From Streptosporangium pseudovulgare (GTDB lineage: Bacteria > Actinomycetota > Actinomycetes > Streptosporangiales > Streptosporangiaceae), in NCBI RefSeq assembly GCF_014648055.1, contig NZ_BMQJ01000016.1:62001-126000 (forward strand): a stretch of 64,000 nt of DNA, given 5' to 3'. Below the pieces are notes generated by a model. That model was not told the DNA's origin. It was given only the letters and a program-made list of their open reading frames with translations, and searched no databases. The translations under genes and the position numbers were made by a program. Every line of letters starts with the position of its first letter. The first letter of the stretch is position 1. Below are positions 19,408-27,742 of this stretch, piece by piece.

Positions 19408-19436
19408 ATCGAGTTTCGCTCAAGTTCGGTCCGAGC
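19408..19436 (+). promoter_or_regulatory. SARP-type box A (three heptamers at 11-bp spacing)
   Basis: Heptamers ATCGAGT (19408), CTCAAGT (19419) and TCCGAGC (19430) repeat exactly every 11 bp, the spacing known for SARP activators that bind TCGAG-like direct repeats. It is located upstream of the aminotransferase-SARP operon, implying autoregulation. No consensus -10 is obvious 8 bp downstream. Confidence 0.7.
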
Positions 19437-19491
19437 AGCGCCACAGCGGCCCGCGAGTACGGGGGACCACCATCGGACGCATCAGAGATAG

Positions 19492-20718
19492 GTGATCTCC
19501 GTGGAATGCGACGGTGAGTCTGTGAAGCGCATTTTGGAGGATTTAGCGGGGTTCGGTGGAGCGCCGGCCTTCGAGCACCCTCTCCGGGTGGGAGCGCCCA
19601 ACATCGGCGACCGCGAACGCTTCTCCGCCCGCCTGGACGCGGCCTTCGCCAGAGGCTGGCTGTCCAACGACGGGCCCCTGGCCAAGGAGTTCGAACGACG
19701 CGTCGCCCAGGCGGCCGGCACCCGGTACGCCGTGGCGACCTGCAACGCCACCTCCGCCCTGCAACTGGCGATCCGGGCGGCCGACCTCACCGGCGAGATC
19801 ATCGTCCCGTCGCTGACGTTCGCCGCCACCGCCCACGTCGTCTCCTGGCTCGGGCTGACCCCGGTGTTCTGCGACGTCGACCCGCTGACCGGCCAGATCG
19901 ACCCCGACCACGCCCGGACCCTCATCGGGCCGCGCACCAGCGCCATCCTGGCCGTCCACCTGTGGGGCAGGACGGCGCCCGCCGAACGGCTGGAGGCCGT
20001 CGCCCGCCGGCACGGGCTGGCGCTGTTCTTCGACGCCTCCCACGCCTTCGCCTGCACCCGGGGCGGCCGCCCGGTCGGCGGGTTCGGCGACGCCGAGATC
20101 TTCAGCTTCCACTCCACCAAGTTCGTCAACGCCTTCGAGGGCGGCGCCCTGGTGACGAACGACGAGTCCCTGGCCCGGCGGGTGCAGAGCATCAGGAACT
20201 TCGGCATCACCGCCGAGGACGAGGTGAGCCACGTCGGCATCAACGCCAAGATGAACGAGGCGTCCGCCGCCATGGGGCTGACCTCGCTCGACAGCATCGA
20301 CCGCTTCGTCGCCCGCAACCTGGACAACTACCGCCGCTACCGGGCGGGGCTGGCCGGCGTGCCGGGCATCCGGCTGATCCCCTTCGACGAGGGCGAACGC
20401 CACAACTACCAGTACGTCGTCATCGAGGTCGACCCGCGGCGGGCCGGGATCAGCCGCGACACCCTGCGGCACCTGCTGCACCAGGAGAACGTGCTGGCCC
20501 GCCGCTACTTCCACCCCGGCTGCCACCGGATGGCGCCGTACGCGGACCGGCCCCCGCTGCCGGCCACCGAGCACCTGTCGGAACGGGTGCTGGCCCTGCC
20601 GACCGGGATGAGCGTCACCCGGACGCAGGTCGCGAAGATCTGCGAGATCATCCGGGTCGTCGTCGTCAACAGCCAGGCCATCGCCGAGCGCGTCCCCATG
20701 GAGGTGGGCGCCCGATGA
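19492..20718 (+). CDS. DegT/DnrJ/EryC1 aminotransferase, likely NDP-sugar aminotransferase; contains a TTA codon
   Basis: A PLP aminotransferase of about 400 residues, with Schiff-base lysine in FSFHSTKFVNAFEGGALVTND (Lys210 from GTG 19492) and Asp/Ala of FFDASHAF contacting PLP. The Lys distinguishes it from the neighbouring E1-type dehydratase. With C-2 and C-3 deoxygenases in the same locus, a 4-amination (SpnR-like) is a reasonable inference; 3-amination is the alternative. Start is uncertain: GTG 19492, 19501 and 19522 are in frame with weak SDs. A TTA leucine codon at 19543-19545 suggests bldA-type control. The stop overlaps the SARP start (ATGA). Confidence 0.85.
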   Translation: MISVECDGESVKRILEDLAGFGGAPAFEHPLRVGAPNIGDRERFSARLDAAFARGWLSNDGPLAKEFERRVAQAAGTRYAVATCNATSALQLAIRAADLTGEIIVPSLTFAATAHVVSWLGLTPVFCDVDPLTGQIDPDHARTLIGPRTSAILAVHLWGRTAPAERLEAVARRHGLALFFDASHAFACTRGGRPVGGFGDAEIFSFHSTKFVNAFEGGALVTNDESLARRVQSIRNFGITAEDEVSHVGINAKMNEASAAMGLTSLDSIDRFVARNLDNYRRYRAGLAGVPGIRLIPFDEGERHNYQYVVIEVDPRRAGISRDTLRHLLHQENVLARRYFHPGCHRMAPYADRPPLPATEHLSERVLALPTGMSVTRTQVAKICEIIRVVVVNSQAIAERVPMEVGAR

Positions 20719-22535
20719 AGGTCTCGGTACTGGGTGCGCTCAAGGCCACCTACGAAGGCGTCGACGTCACCCCCAGCGCGCCCAAGCTGCGCAGCGTCCT
20801 GGCCCTGATGGCGCTGCGCCGGGGCCGGGTCGTCACCACCGGCACCCTGATCGAGGAGCTGTGGGGCGCCAACCCGCCGGTCAGCGCGCTGGCCACCCTG
20901 CAGACCTACGTCTACCAGGTGCGCCGCACGCTGACCGCGGTCGACCGCGGCGGCGAGAAGGTGCTGGAGACCAAGCCGCTCGGCTACATCCTGCACCTGG
21001 AACCCCAGGCGCTCGACAAGGACGTCTTCGACGAACTGGTCGAACAGGCCCGCGCCCTGCTCGGCGAGGGGGAGACCCGCGAGGCGCTGGAGGCGCTCAA
21101 CCGGGCGCTGGCGATGTGCCCGGCCGCCCCGCTGGTGGACGTTGACCTGGGCCCGGTGCTCAGCGCCCAGGTCAACCAGGTCGCCGAGGATGTGCTGCAG
21201 GCGCTGGAGATGCGGGTGGAGGCCCGGCTGCAGCTCAGGCTGCACCGGGAGCTGATCTCCGAGCTCAAGCTGCTCATCTGCCACCACCCCTTCCACGAGG
21301 GCTTCCACGCCAAGCTGATGATCAGCCTGCAGCGGTCGGGACGGCGCTCCGAGGCGCTGGAGGTCTACCAGACGCTGCGCCGCAACCTGCGCGAGGAGCT
21401 CGGCATCGAACCCTCCACCGCCCTGCGCGAGCTGCAACGGGAACTGCTCAACGCCGAACTGTCGCCGTCCGCCGCCGAGACGCCGCCCCCGGCCAGGGCC
21501 GCCTCGTTCGTCACCCCGGCCCAGCTTCCCCCCGACATCGCCGACCTCGCCGGCCGCGACCAGCTCGTCAAGACCCTGACCACGCTGCTGACCGACACCC
21601 CGCAGAGCACCGCGCTGCGCCTGGTCTCCATCACCGGGATGTCCGGAGCGGGCAAGACGACGCTGGCCACCCGGGTGGCCCACCGGGTGCGGGTGCAGTT
21701 CCCCGACGGCCAGCTCTTCGCCGACCTGGGCGGCAGCCGCGCCGGCGCCGTCGACCCCTTCACCGTGCTGGGCTCCTTCCTGCAGGCCATCGGCATCGAC
21801 ACCGCGCAGCTGCCGGCCACGCTGGAGGAGCGCACCCAGCTGTTCCGCAGCCGCACCGCCGAGTCCAGGCTGCTGGTCCTGCTCGACGACGCCGTCTCGG
21901 CGGCGCAGGCGCTGCCCCTGCTGCCCGGCGGCTCCCGGTGCGCCGTGCTGGTGACCGGCTCCAACGGCCTGTCCTCTCTGCCCGGCGCCCGCCAGCTGGA
22001 GGTCGGCGCCCTCAGCCCCGAGGAGTGCCTGCGGATGCTGTGCACGGCCATCGGCCGCGCCCGCGTGGAGGCCGAGGAGGAGGCGGCCCTGGCCATCGTC
22101 GAACGGTGCGGCCGGCTGCCGCTGGCCGTCCGCACCGCCGGGGCCAAGCTCGGCACCGACCCCAACTACCCGCTGCGCAGACTCGCCGACCGGCTCGGCG
22201 ACCGGCGCCGGCTGCTGACCGAGCTGCGCTTCGGCGGGTTCGACGTCGCCGCCCGCCTGGCCCCCGGCTACCTGCGGCTCAACCCCCGCGCCCAGCGGAC
22301 CCTGCGGCTGCTGGCCGAGCACGACGCCGGCACGCTGACCGCCAGCCGCGCCGCCGCGCTGCTGGGCACCGACCTCAACGACGCCGAGTCCCTCATCGAG
22401 CAGCTCGTGGAGCAGCGGTTCCTGCGCCCCGAGGGACTGGACGCCCTCTGCCGGGAGGAGACGGCCTTCACCCTGCCCGAGCCGGTGATGTCCTACGCCC
22501 TGACGCAGGCCGCACCGGCCGGGGGAGCGCCGTGA
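20715..22535 (+). CDS. SARP-family pathway activator with NB-ARC-like ATPase domain
   Basis: A 606-residue AfsR-like regulator. It has an OmpR-type winged helix (about 1-95), a bacterial transcriptional activation domain (about 95-250, ending REELGIEPSTALRELQRELL), and an NB-ARC-type P-loop domain with GMSGAGKTTLA, LLVLLDDA and CGRLPLAVRTAGAKL. It stops soon after the winged-helix part of the ATPase and lacks the TPR region of AfsR. The wHTH binds 11-bp-spaced direct repeats, and three such sites are present in the window. ATG overlaps the TTA-containing aminotransferase, so its translation probably depends on passage through that codon. Confidence 0.93.
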   Translation: MKVSVLGALKATYEGVDVTPSAPKLRSVLALMALRRGRVVTTGTLIEELWGANPPVSALATLQTYVYQVRRTLTAVDRGGEKVLETKPLGYILHLEPQALDKDVFDELVEQARALLGEGETREALEALNRALAMCPAAPLVDVDLGPVLSAQVNQVAEDVLQALEMRVEARLQLRLHRELISELKLLICHHPFHEGFHAKLMISLQRSGRRSEALEVYQTLRRNLREELGIEPSTALRELQRELLNAELSPSAAETPPPARAASFVTPAQLPPDIADLAGRDQLVKTLTTLLTDTPQSTALRLVSITGMSGAGKTTLATRVAHRVRVQFPDGQLFADLGGSRAGAVDPFTVLGSFLQAIGIDTAQLPATLEERTQLFRSRTAESRLLVLLDDAVSAAQALPLLPGGSRCAVLVTGSNGLSSLPGARQLEVGALSPEECLRMLCTAIGRARVEAEEEAALAIVERCGRLPLAVRTAGAKLGTDPNYPLRRLADRLGDRRRLLTELRFGGFDVAARLAPGYLRLNPRAQRTLRLLAEHDAGTLTASRAAALLGTDLNDAESLIEQLVEQRFLRPEGLDALCREETAFTLPEPVMSYALTQAAPAGGAP

Positions 22536-22610
22536 CCTCCGGTACCGGACCGGGGGAGCGCCGTGACCTCCGTACCGGGCCGGGGGAGTCCCGTGACATC
22601 TGTGCCGGCC
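22521..22610. repeat. Three tandem copies of a ~30-bp repeat at the SARP 3' end
   Basis: Units begin at 22521, 22552 and 22582, each starting GGGGGAG and containing CCGTGAC. The first two differ mainly by a single-base indel, the third is more diverged. The array spans the SARP stop codon. It might encode a few extra residues by slippage or hold transcript structure; no known function. Confidence 0.85.
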
Positions 22611-22701
22611 CCGCCGTGACCACCACCGCGAACCCCCTGACAGCCCCGTCATGACCCCTGCCGCGGCCCCCGCCGCGAGGAACCGGAAAGGAGGACCCCG
22701 G

Positions 22702-22899
22702 ATGCGCCTCACCGTCGACCAGCAGCGCTGCATCGGCTCCGGCCAGTGCGTCATGGCCGCGCCCGACGTCTTCGGCCAGTGCGAGGAGGAGGGTCACGTC
22801 CTGCTGCGCGACCCCGGCCCCGCCGAGGAGCGGCGCGCCGCCGTCAGCCGGGCCGCCACCGGCTGCCCGGTCCAGGCGATAACGATCTCACAGAAATGA
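22702..22899 (+). CDS. [3Fe-4S] ferredoxin
   Basis: A 65-residue ferredoxin of the P450-partner type. Cys10 and Cys16 (RCIGSGQC) and Cys55 (TGCPVQAI) provide the cluster ligands, with the typical VMAAPDVF between. Excellent SD AAAGGAGG lies upstream of ATG 22702. No P450 gene is in the window, so its partner may be the FAD or E1-type enzymes of this locus, or a P450 outside it. Confidence 0.93.
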   Translation: MRLTVDQQRCIGSGQCVMAAPDVFGQCEEEGHVLLRDPGPAEERRAAVSRAATGCPVQAITISQK

Positions 22900-22913
22900 T
22901 CATTCGACCCCCG

Positions 22914-22942
22914 TTCGAGTGCCGCTCAAGTCATCCTCGAGG
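22914..22942 (+). promoter_or_regulatory. SARP-type box B (three heptamers at 11-bp spacing)
   Basis: TTCGAGT (22914), CTCAAGT (22925) and CTCGAGG (22936) are spaced exactly 11 bp, with the middle heptamer identical to that of box A. It is placed 51 bp before the GTG of the phosphotransferase gene, where it would drive the long operon to the exporter. Confidence 0.75.
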
Positions 22943-22992
22943 TGGACCTGTTGAAGTGGCGGGGAGCGACGTTCGTCGAGAGGAGTGCTGAC

Positions 22993-25428
22993 GTGAGCTA
23001 CGTGCTGGCGCTGTCGCGGATCGGGCTGGACGACGTGTCCGGGGTCGGCCGCAAGGCCGCCGTGCTCGGAGAGCTCGGCCGCGCCGGGTTCGCCGTGCCC
23101 GACGGGTTCGCGGTGACCACCGGGGCGCTGGAGGACAGCCTGGCGGCGGCCGGCGCCGGCCGGTGGACCGCCGACGCGCCCCTGCCGGACGGGCTGGCCG
23201 GGGAGCTGGCCGCCGCCCTGGACCGGCTGGGCGCCGAGGCGGTCGCGGTGCGCTCCTCCGGCGTCGCCGAGGACCTGGCCGGGATGTCCTACGCCGGCCA
23301 GTACGAGTCGGTGCTCGACGTGCGCGGCCCGGACGCGCTGGCGGAGGCGGTGCGGACCTGCTGGGCCTCCGGGTTCTCCGAGCGGGTCAGGGCCTACCGC
23401 GGCGGTGACGCGCCGGAGGGCGTCGGCGTGCTGGTGCAGCGGATGGTCGCCGCCCGCGCGGCCGGGGCCGCCTTCAGCGTCAACCCGGTGACCGGCGACG
23501 ACGGCGAGGTCGTCATCAGCGCGGTCCGCGGCCTGGGCGAGCGCCTCATGTCCGGCGAGGTCACCGCCGACGAGTGGGTGGTGCGCGGCGAGCACGCCGA
23601 GCACACCTCCGGCGACCAGGACGCCCTGACCCCCGAACAGGCGCGCGAGGTGGCCGGCCTCGCCCGGTCCGTCGCCGCCCACCTGGGCGCCCCCCAGGAC
23701 ATCGAATGGGTCATCGACGACGAGCGGGTGTGGCTGGTGCAGGCCCGTCCGATCACCGGCCTGCCCGGACGGCCGCAACAGCAGATCCCGATCGCCATCG
23801 GGGAGCCGCCGCCCGGCTTCTCCAGCCGCGACCGCAACACCGACCGGCCCTGGGTCCCGCTGCAGCGCTCGGTCTTCATGCCCGTCTTCAGCGACGCGGC
23901 CCGCCACGTCTTCGCCTTCAGCACCGGCGTGACGCCCAGCGCCCGCGCCATCGGCGGCTGGACCTACGTCACCACCCCGCCCGACACCATCACCGACATG
24001 GTCGCCCGCGTCGAGAAGATCGCCGCGCGGATCGAGGACGACGAGCCCGAGCGGCTGATCCGCGAGTGGAACAAGGAGATCAAACCGCGCGTCGCCGCCG
24101 ACCTGGCCGGCCTGCGCCGGATCGACCCGGCCGCGCTGTCCGACGTCGACCTCGCCGCCCACTTCGGCGAGCTGATGCGGCACTTCGCCCGCATGCACGA
24201 CGTCTACTTCCGGCTCACCGGAGCCGCCGTCTTCCTGTTCGGGCGACTCGGCGTCGCCTGCGCCGAACTCCTCGGCTGGGACCCCGCGCGGACGCTGCGG
24301 CTGCGCGGCGGCCTGACCGGCGACCACGTGCCGGCCACCACCGGGCTGGGCGACCTGGCCAGGACCGCCGCCGCCCGGCCCGCGACGCGCGCCCTGCTGG
24401 AGTCCGGCGAGCCGCTCACCCCCGGGCGGCTCCGCGAGACCGACCCCGGATTCGCCGACGCCTTCGACGACTACGTGCGCGACTACGGCCACCGGACCAT
24501 CGGCTTCACCCTCACCGACCCCACCCTCGCCGAGCAGCCCGAGGTGCTGCTCAACCTGGTGCGCGCCCAGCTGGACGCCCCCTACGACCTGGCCGCCGAA
24601 CGCGCCCGCCTGGACGCCCGCCGGCAGGAGGCCATGGAGGAGGCCCGGGAGGCGCTGGCCGGCCGTACCGACGCCGAGCGCGAGCGCTTCGCGGCGGCGC
24701 TGGCCGGCAGCGACCTGGGCGGCCCGGTCCGCGACGAGAAGGTCTTCTACGCCGTGTCGCTGTGGGCGCTGGTGCGCTACGCAGCCCTGGAGATCGGCCG
24801 CCGGCTGGCCGCCGCAGGCACGGTCGGCGACGCCGGGGACGTGTTCTTCCTGGAGCACCCCGAGGCGCTGGCCGCCCTGACCGACCACCGGCCCCGCCAC
24901 GACCAGGTCGGCCGCGGCCGCGGCGAGCACGCCTGGGCGCTGGCCCACCCCGGCCCGCCCTTCTACGGCACCCCGCCCGCCCCGATGGCCCTCGCGCCCG
25001 GCATGGCGCCGCCCTCCGCGGGCGCCGAGCACGTCATGGCGGTCATGCAGTGGTCGATGCGGCTGTTCGGCGGCCCCGGCGGCGCGGGGCAGGCCGAGGC
25101 CGGCGCGCTGCGCGGGGTCGCCGCCTCCGCCGGCCGCTACACCGGGCCGGCCCGCGTCATCACCTCCGTCACCGAGTTCGGCAAACTGCGCCGCGGCGAC
25201 GTGCTGGTCTGCCCGGAGACCACGGCCCAGTGGGCGGTGCTGTTCCCCAGCGTCGGCGCGCTGGTCACCGACCGCGGCAGCCTGCTGTCGCACCCGGCGA
25301 TCATCGCCCGCGAGTACGGCGTGCCCGCCGTGGTGGCCACCGGTACCGCCACCACCGCCTTCCGCGACGACCAGCTGCTGACCGTCGACGGCACCACCGG
25401 CCTGGTCCGGCCCGCCGGCGACCCGTGA
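22993..25428 (+). CDS. PEP-synthase/rifampicin-phosphotransferase-like dikinase
   Basis: An 811-residue protein with the architecture of rifampicin phosphotransferases. The N-terminal ATP-grasp domain of PEP/pyruvate-binding type (GRKAAVLGELGRAGFAVPDGFAVTT; AVRSSGVAEDLAGMSYAGQYESVL) is followed by a central helical substrate domain. The C-terminal phosphohistidine swivel domain has LLSHPAIIAREYGVPAVVATG, with the catalytic His near residue 767. The family uses ATP to phosphorylate a small molecule through phospho-His. GTG 22993 was chosen for SD GAGGAG. In this cluster it could be a self-resistance kinase or a biosynthetic activation step; the substrate is unknown. Confidence 0.88.
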   Translation: MSYVLALSRIGLDDVSGVGRKAAVLGELGRAGFAVPDGFAVTTGALEDSLAAAGAGRWTADAPLPDGLAGELAAALDRLGAEAVAVRSSGVAEDLAGMSYAGQYESVLDVRGPDALAEAVRTCWASGFSERVRAYRGGDAPEGVGVLVQRMVAARAAGAAFSVNPVTGDDGEVVISAVRGLGERLMSGEVTADEWVVRGEHAEHTSGDQDALTPEQAREVAGLARSVAAHLGAPQDIEWVIDDERVWLVQARPITGLPGRPQQQIPIAIGEPPPGFSSRDRNTDRPWVPLQRSVFMPVFSDAARHVFAFSTGVTPSARAIGGWTYVTTPPDTITDMVARVEKIAARIEDDEPERLIREWNKEIKPRVAADLAGLRRIDPAALSDVDLAAHFGELMRHFARMHDVYFRLTGAAVFLFGRLGVACAELLGWDPARTLRLRGGLTGDHVPATTGLGDLARTAAARPATRALLESGEPLTPGRLRETDPGFADAFDDYVRDYGHRTIGFTLTDPTLAEQPEVLLNLVRAQLDAPYDLAAERARLDARRQEAMEEAREALAGRTDAERERFAAALAGSDLGGPVRDEKVFYAVSLWALVRYAALEIGRRLAAAGTVGDAGDVFFLEHPEALAALTDHRPRHDQVGRGRGEHAWALAHPGPPFYGTPPAPMALAPGMAPPSAGAEHVMAVMQWSMRLFGGPGGAGQAEAGALRGVAASAGRYTGPARVITSVTEFGKLRRGDVLVCPETTAQWAVLFPSVGALVTDRGSLLSHPAIIAREYGVPAVVATGTATTAFRDDQLLTVDGTTGLVRPAGDP

Positions 25429-25542
25429 CCCGCGCCGGCGCCCCGCGCCCGGGAGACCCGCCACAGGGCGACCCGGCCGGGGCGGCCGTGTGACCCGCAT
25501 CCGACGATCCGTGACCGAGCGACCCCGGCAAGGAGCCCCCCG

Positions 25543-26484
25543 ATGCCCGATCCCCGCCGGATCGACGTCCACCACCACGCCATCCCGCCCAAGAAGGCCG
25601 AGCTGATGCGCCGGGCCGGCGCCCCGCACGTCATCCCCTGGTCGCTCGCGGAGACGCTGGAGGTGATGGAGGAGACCTCCACCGAGTTCGCGCTGCTGTC
25701 CAACGCCATCCCCGACTTCTCACCCGGCCGGGACGCCGCCACCGCACTCAACCGCGCCTCCAACGAGTCGACCGCCGAACTGGTCGCCGACCATCCCGCC
25801 CGGTTCGGCCTGCTGGCCGCGCTGCCCATGCCGTACGTGGACGCCGCCCTGGCCGAGCTGGAGTACGTCTACGACGAGCTGCACGCCGACGGCGTGGTGC
25901 TGGTCCCGCACGCCGGGGACGCCTACCTGGGCGACGCGCCGTACGACCCGCTGTTCGCCGAGCTGAACCGCCGCCGCGCCGTCGTGCTGGTCCACCCCAT
26001 GCCGCTGCCCGGCGCGGGACCCGTCCCGGTGCCGTCCGTGCTGGCCGACTTCCTGCTCGACACCACCCGCGGCGCGCTGAACCTCATCCTGTCCGGGGCG
26101 CTGGACCGCTACCCGGACATCTCCTTCATCCTGTCGCACGGCGGCGGCTTCCTGCCGTACGCGGCCTCCCGGGTGGAGCTGCTCGGCCCGCCGTTCTTCG
26201 GCGCCGACCCCGAGCGGATCACCGCCGGGCTGCGGCGCTTCCACTACGACCTGGCGCTGACCGGCCCGTCGGCCCTGCCGAGCCTGCTGGAGACCGTCTC
26301 GGCCGACCGGATCCTCTTCGGCACCGACTGGTGCGCGGCCCCGCGCGCCGCGGTCACCGAGTGCGTGCGCAATCTCGACTCCGGCCGCTGGGACCTGCCG
26401 GAGCCGAGCCGCGCCCTCATCGACCGCGACAACGCACTCGGTCTGTTCCCCGGCGTCGCACGGCGGCTGGCCGCCTGCGTCTGA
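25543..26484 (+). CDS. Amidohydrolase-2 family metal enzyme (ACMSD-like), possible decarboxylase
   Basis: A 313-residue TIM-barrel amidohydrolase. Metal-binding residues are visible in RIDVHHHAIPP near the start, VLVHPMPLPG, FILSHGGGFLPY and LFGTDWCAAPR. The pattern matches the ACMSD/hydroxybenzoate-decarboxylase branch, whose members decarboxylate aromatic acids without a cofactor. In a type II PKS operon, removal of the terminal carboxyl of an aromatic intermediate is a plausible role (inference). SD AAGGAG precedes the ATG. Confidence 0.85.
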   Translation: MPDPRRIDVHHHAIPPKKAELMRRAGAPHVIPWSLAETLEVMEETSTEFALLSNAIPDFSPGRDAATALNRASNESTAELVADHPARFGLLAALPMPYVDAALAELEYVYDELHADGVVLVPHAGDAYLGDAPYDPLFAELNRRRAVVLVHPMPLPGAGPVPVPSVLADFLLDTTRGALNLILSGALDRYPDISFILSHGGGFLPYAASRVELLGPPFFGADPERITAGLRRFHYDLALTGPSALPSLLETVSADRILFGTDWCAAPRAAVTECVRNLDSGRWDLPEPSRALIDRDNALGLFPGVARRLAACV

Positions 26485-26524
26485 CCGGCGGAGCCGACGA
26501 ACCGACTACTACCTGGAGAATGCA

Positions 26525-27742
26525 GTGGGCCTGCGAGTGATCATCGCCGGTGGCGGCATCGGCGGCCTGTGCCTGGCACAGGGGCTGCGCAAGCGCGGCG
26601 TCAGCGTCGAGGTGTTCGAAAGCGAGCACGACCTGGGTCCCTGGCAGCGGGGATTCCGGTTACGCGTCGACCGGTCCGGTCGCGGCGCCCTGGTCTCCTG
26701 CTTACCCGCCGGCCTCTACGACCTCGCCCAGGCCACCGCCGGAAGGCTCTACACCCCGCGCGGCGCCGTCTACGACCACCTGCTCAACGAGGTCGTCACG
26801 GCCCGGCCGCCGGACCTGCCGCTCGACCCCGCGGCGGCCGCCATGGTCGTCGACCGCCGCACCCTGCGCGAGATCCTGTTCACCGGACTGGGCGACGCCG
26901 TACGGTTCGGCCAGCCGGTCGTCGACTACGAGCACGTCGGCGACCAGGTGCGGGTGCTGCTGGCCGACGGCGGCAGCGCGACCGGCGACGTGCTGGTCGC
27001 CGCCGACGGCGTCGGCTCGGCGGTCCGACGCCGCCGGCTGCCCCAGGCCGAGGTGCTGGACCTGGACCTGAGCGGCGTCTACGGCCACCTGCCCCTGGAC
27101 GACGAGGCCCTCACGTGGATCCCGCCCGAGCTGCTGGGCGGCGCCCGCCCGGTGCTGTCGCCGGAGGGCTGGACCATGGTGCTGGGCGCCTTCCAGCCGC
27201 AGATGCCCACCGCCGACGCGCTGGCGCAGACCGCCCCGGGCACCGCCCTGCAGCCGGTGCCCGCCTACCTGCAGTGGACCCTCCTGGCCTCGGCCGAGAC
27301 GCAACCGCTCCCGCCCGGGGCCCTGCGCGCCGCCGCGCCGGCCGAGCTGTACGGCCTGGCCGCCGAGGCGACCCGCGCGTGGCACCCGCTGCTGCGCCGC
27401 ATCATCGCCGAGTCCCGCCCGGAGACGACGGTGGCCCTGGCGATCCAGACCATGATCCCCACCCCCGCGTGGCCGTCGGACAACGTCACCGTCCTGGGCG
27501 ACTGCATCCACGCCATGACACCCGTCGGCGGGCTGGGCGCCAACGCCGCCCTGCGCGACGCGGCGCTGCTGGCCGCGGCGCTGGCCGACGCCGACGCCGG
27601 ACGGCGCGGCCTGATCTCGGCGATCAACCACTACGAAGCCCAGATGCGCGACTACGCCTACGAGGCGATCAGCAGTTCGCTGTGGGGCGCGGAGACTCTT
27701 TTCGGCACCCGTACCCCCTCCACGGAAGGCGCCCACGCATGA
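26525..27742 (+). CDS. FAD-dependent aromatic monooxygenase; two TTA codons
   Basis: A 405-residue class A flavoprotein hydroxylase with dinucleotide motif GGGIGG (residues 9-14), the VLVAADGVGS loop contacting NADPH/FAD and GDCIHAMTPVGGLGANAALRDA near 320-340. It presumably hydroxylates the polyketide. GTG 26525 has SD GGAG. TTA codons at 26660-26662 and 26702-26704 are rare in this GC-rich DNA and suggest dependence on the bldA tRNA. The stop overlaps the start of the membrane-protein gene (ATGA). Confidence 0.92.
   Translation: MGLRVIIAGGGIGGLCLAQGLRKRGVSVEVFESEHDLGPWQRGFRLRVDRSGRGALVSCLPAGLYDLAQATAGRLYTPRGAVYDHLLNEVVTARPPDLPLDPAAAAMVVDRRTLREILFTGLGDAVRFGQPVVDYEHVGDQVRVLLADGGSATGDVLVAADGVGSAVRRRRLPQAEVLDLDLSGVYGHLPLDDEALTWIPPELLGGARPVLSPEGWTMVLGAFQPQMPTADALAQTAPGTALQPVPAYLQWTLLASAETQPLPPGALRAAAPAELYGLAAEATRAWHPLLRRIIAESRPETTVALAIQTMIPTPAWPSDNVTVLGDCIHAMTPVGGLGANAALRDAALLAAALADADAGRRGLISAINHYEAQMRDYAYEAISSSLWGAETLFGTRTPSTEGAHA

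Noticed and set aside
22900..25629. 909-codon reverse frame opposite the dikinase gene
   Set aside because: Antisense shadow of a high-GC gene; no motifs, whereas the forward strand has complete ATP-grasp and phospho-His motifs.
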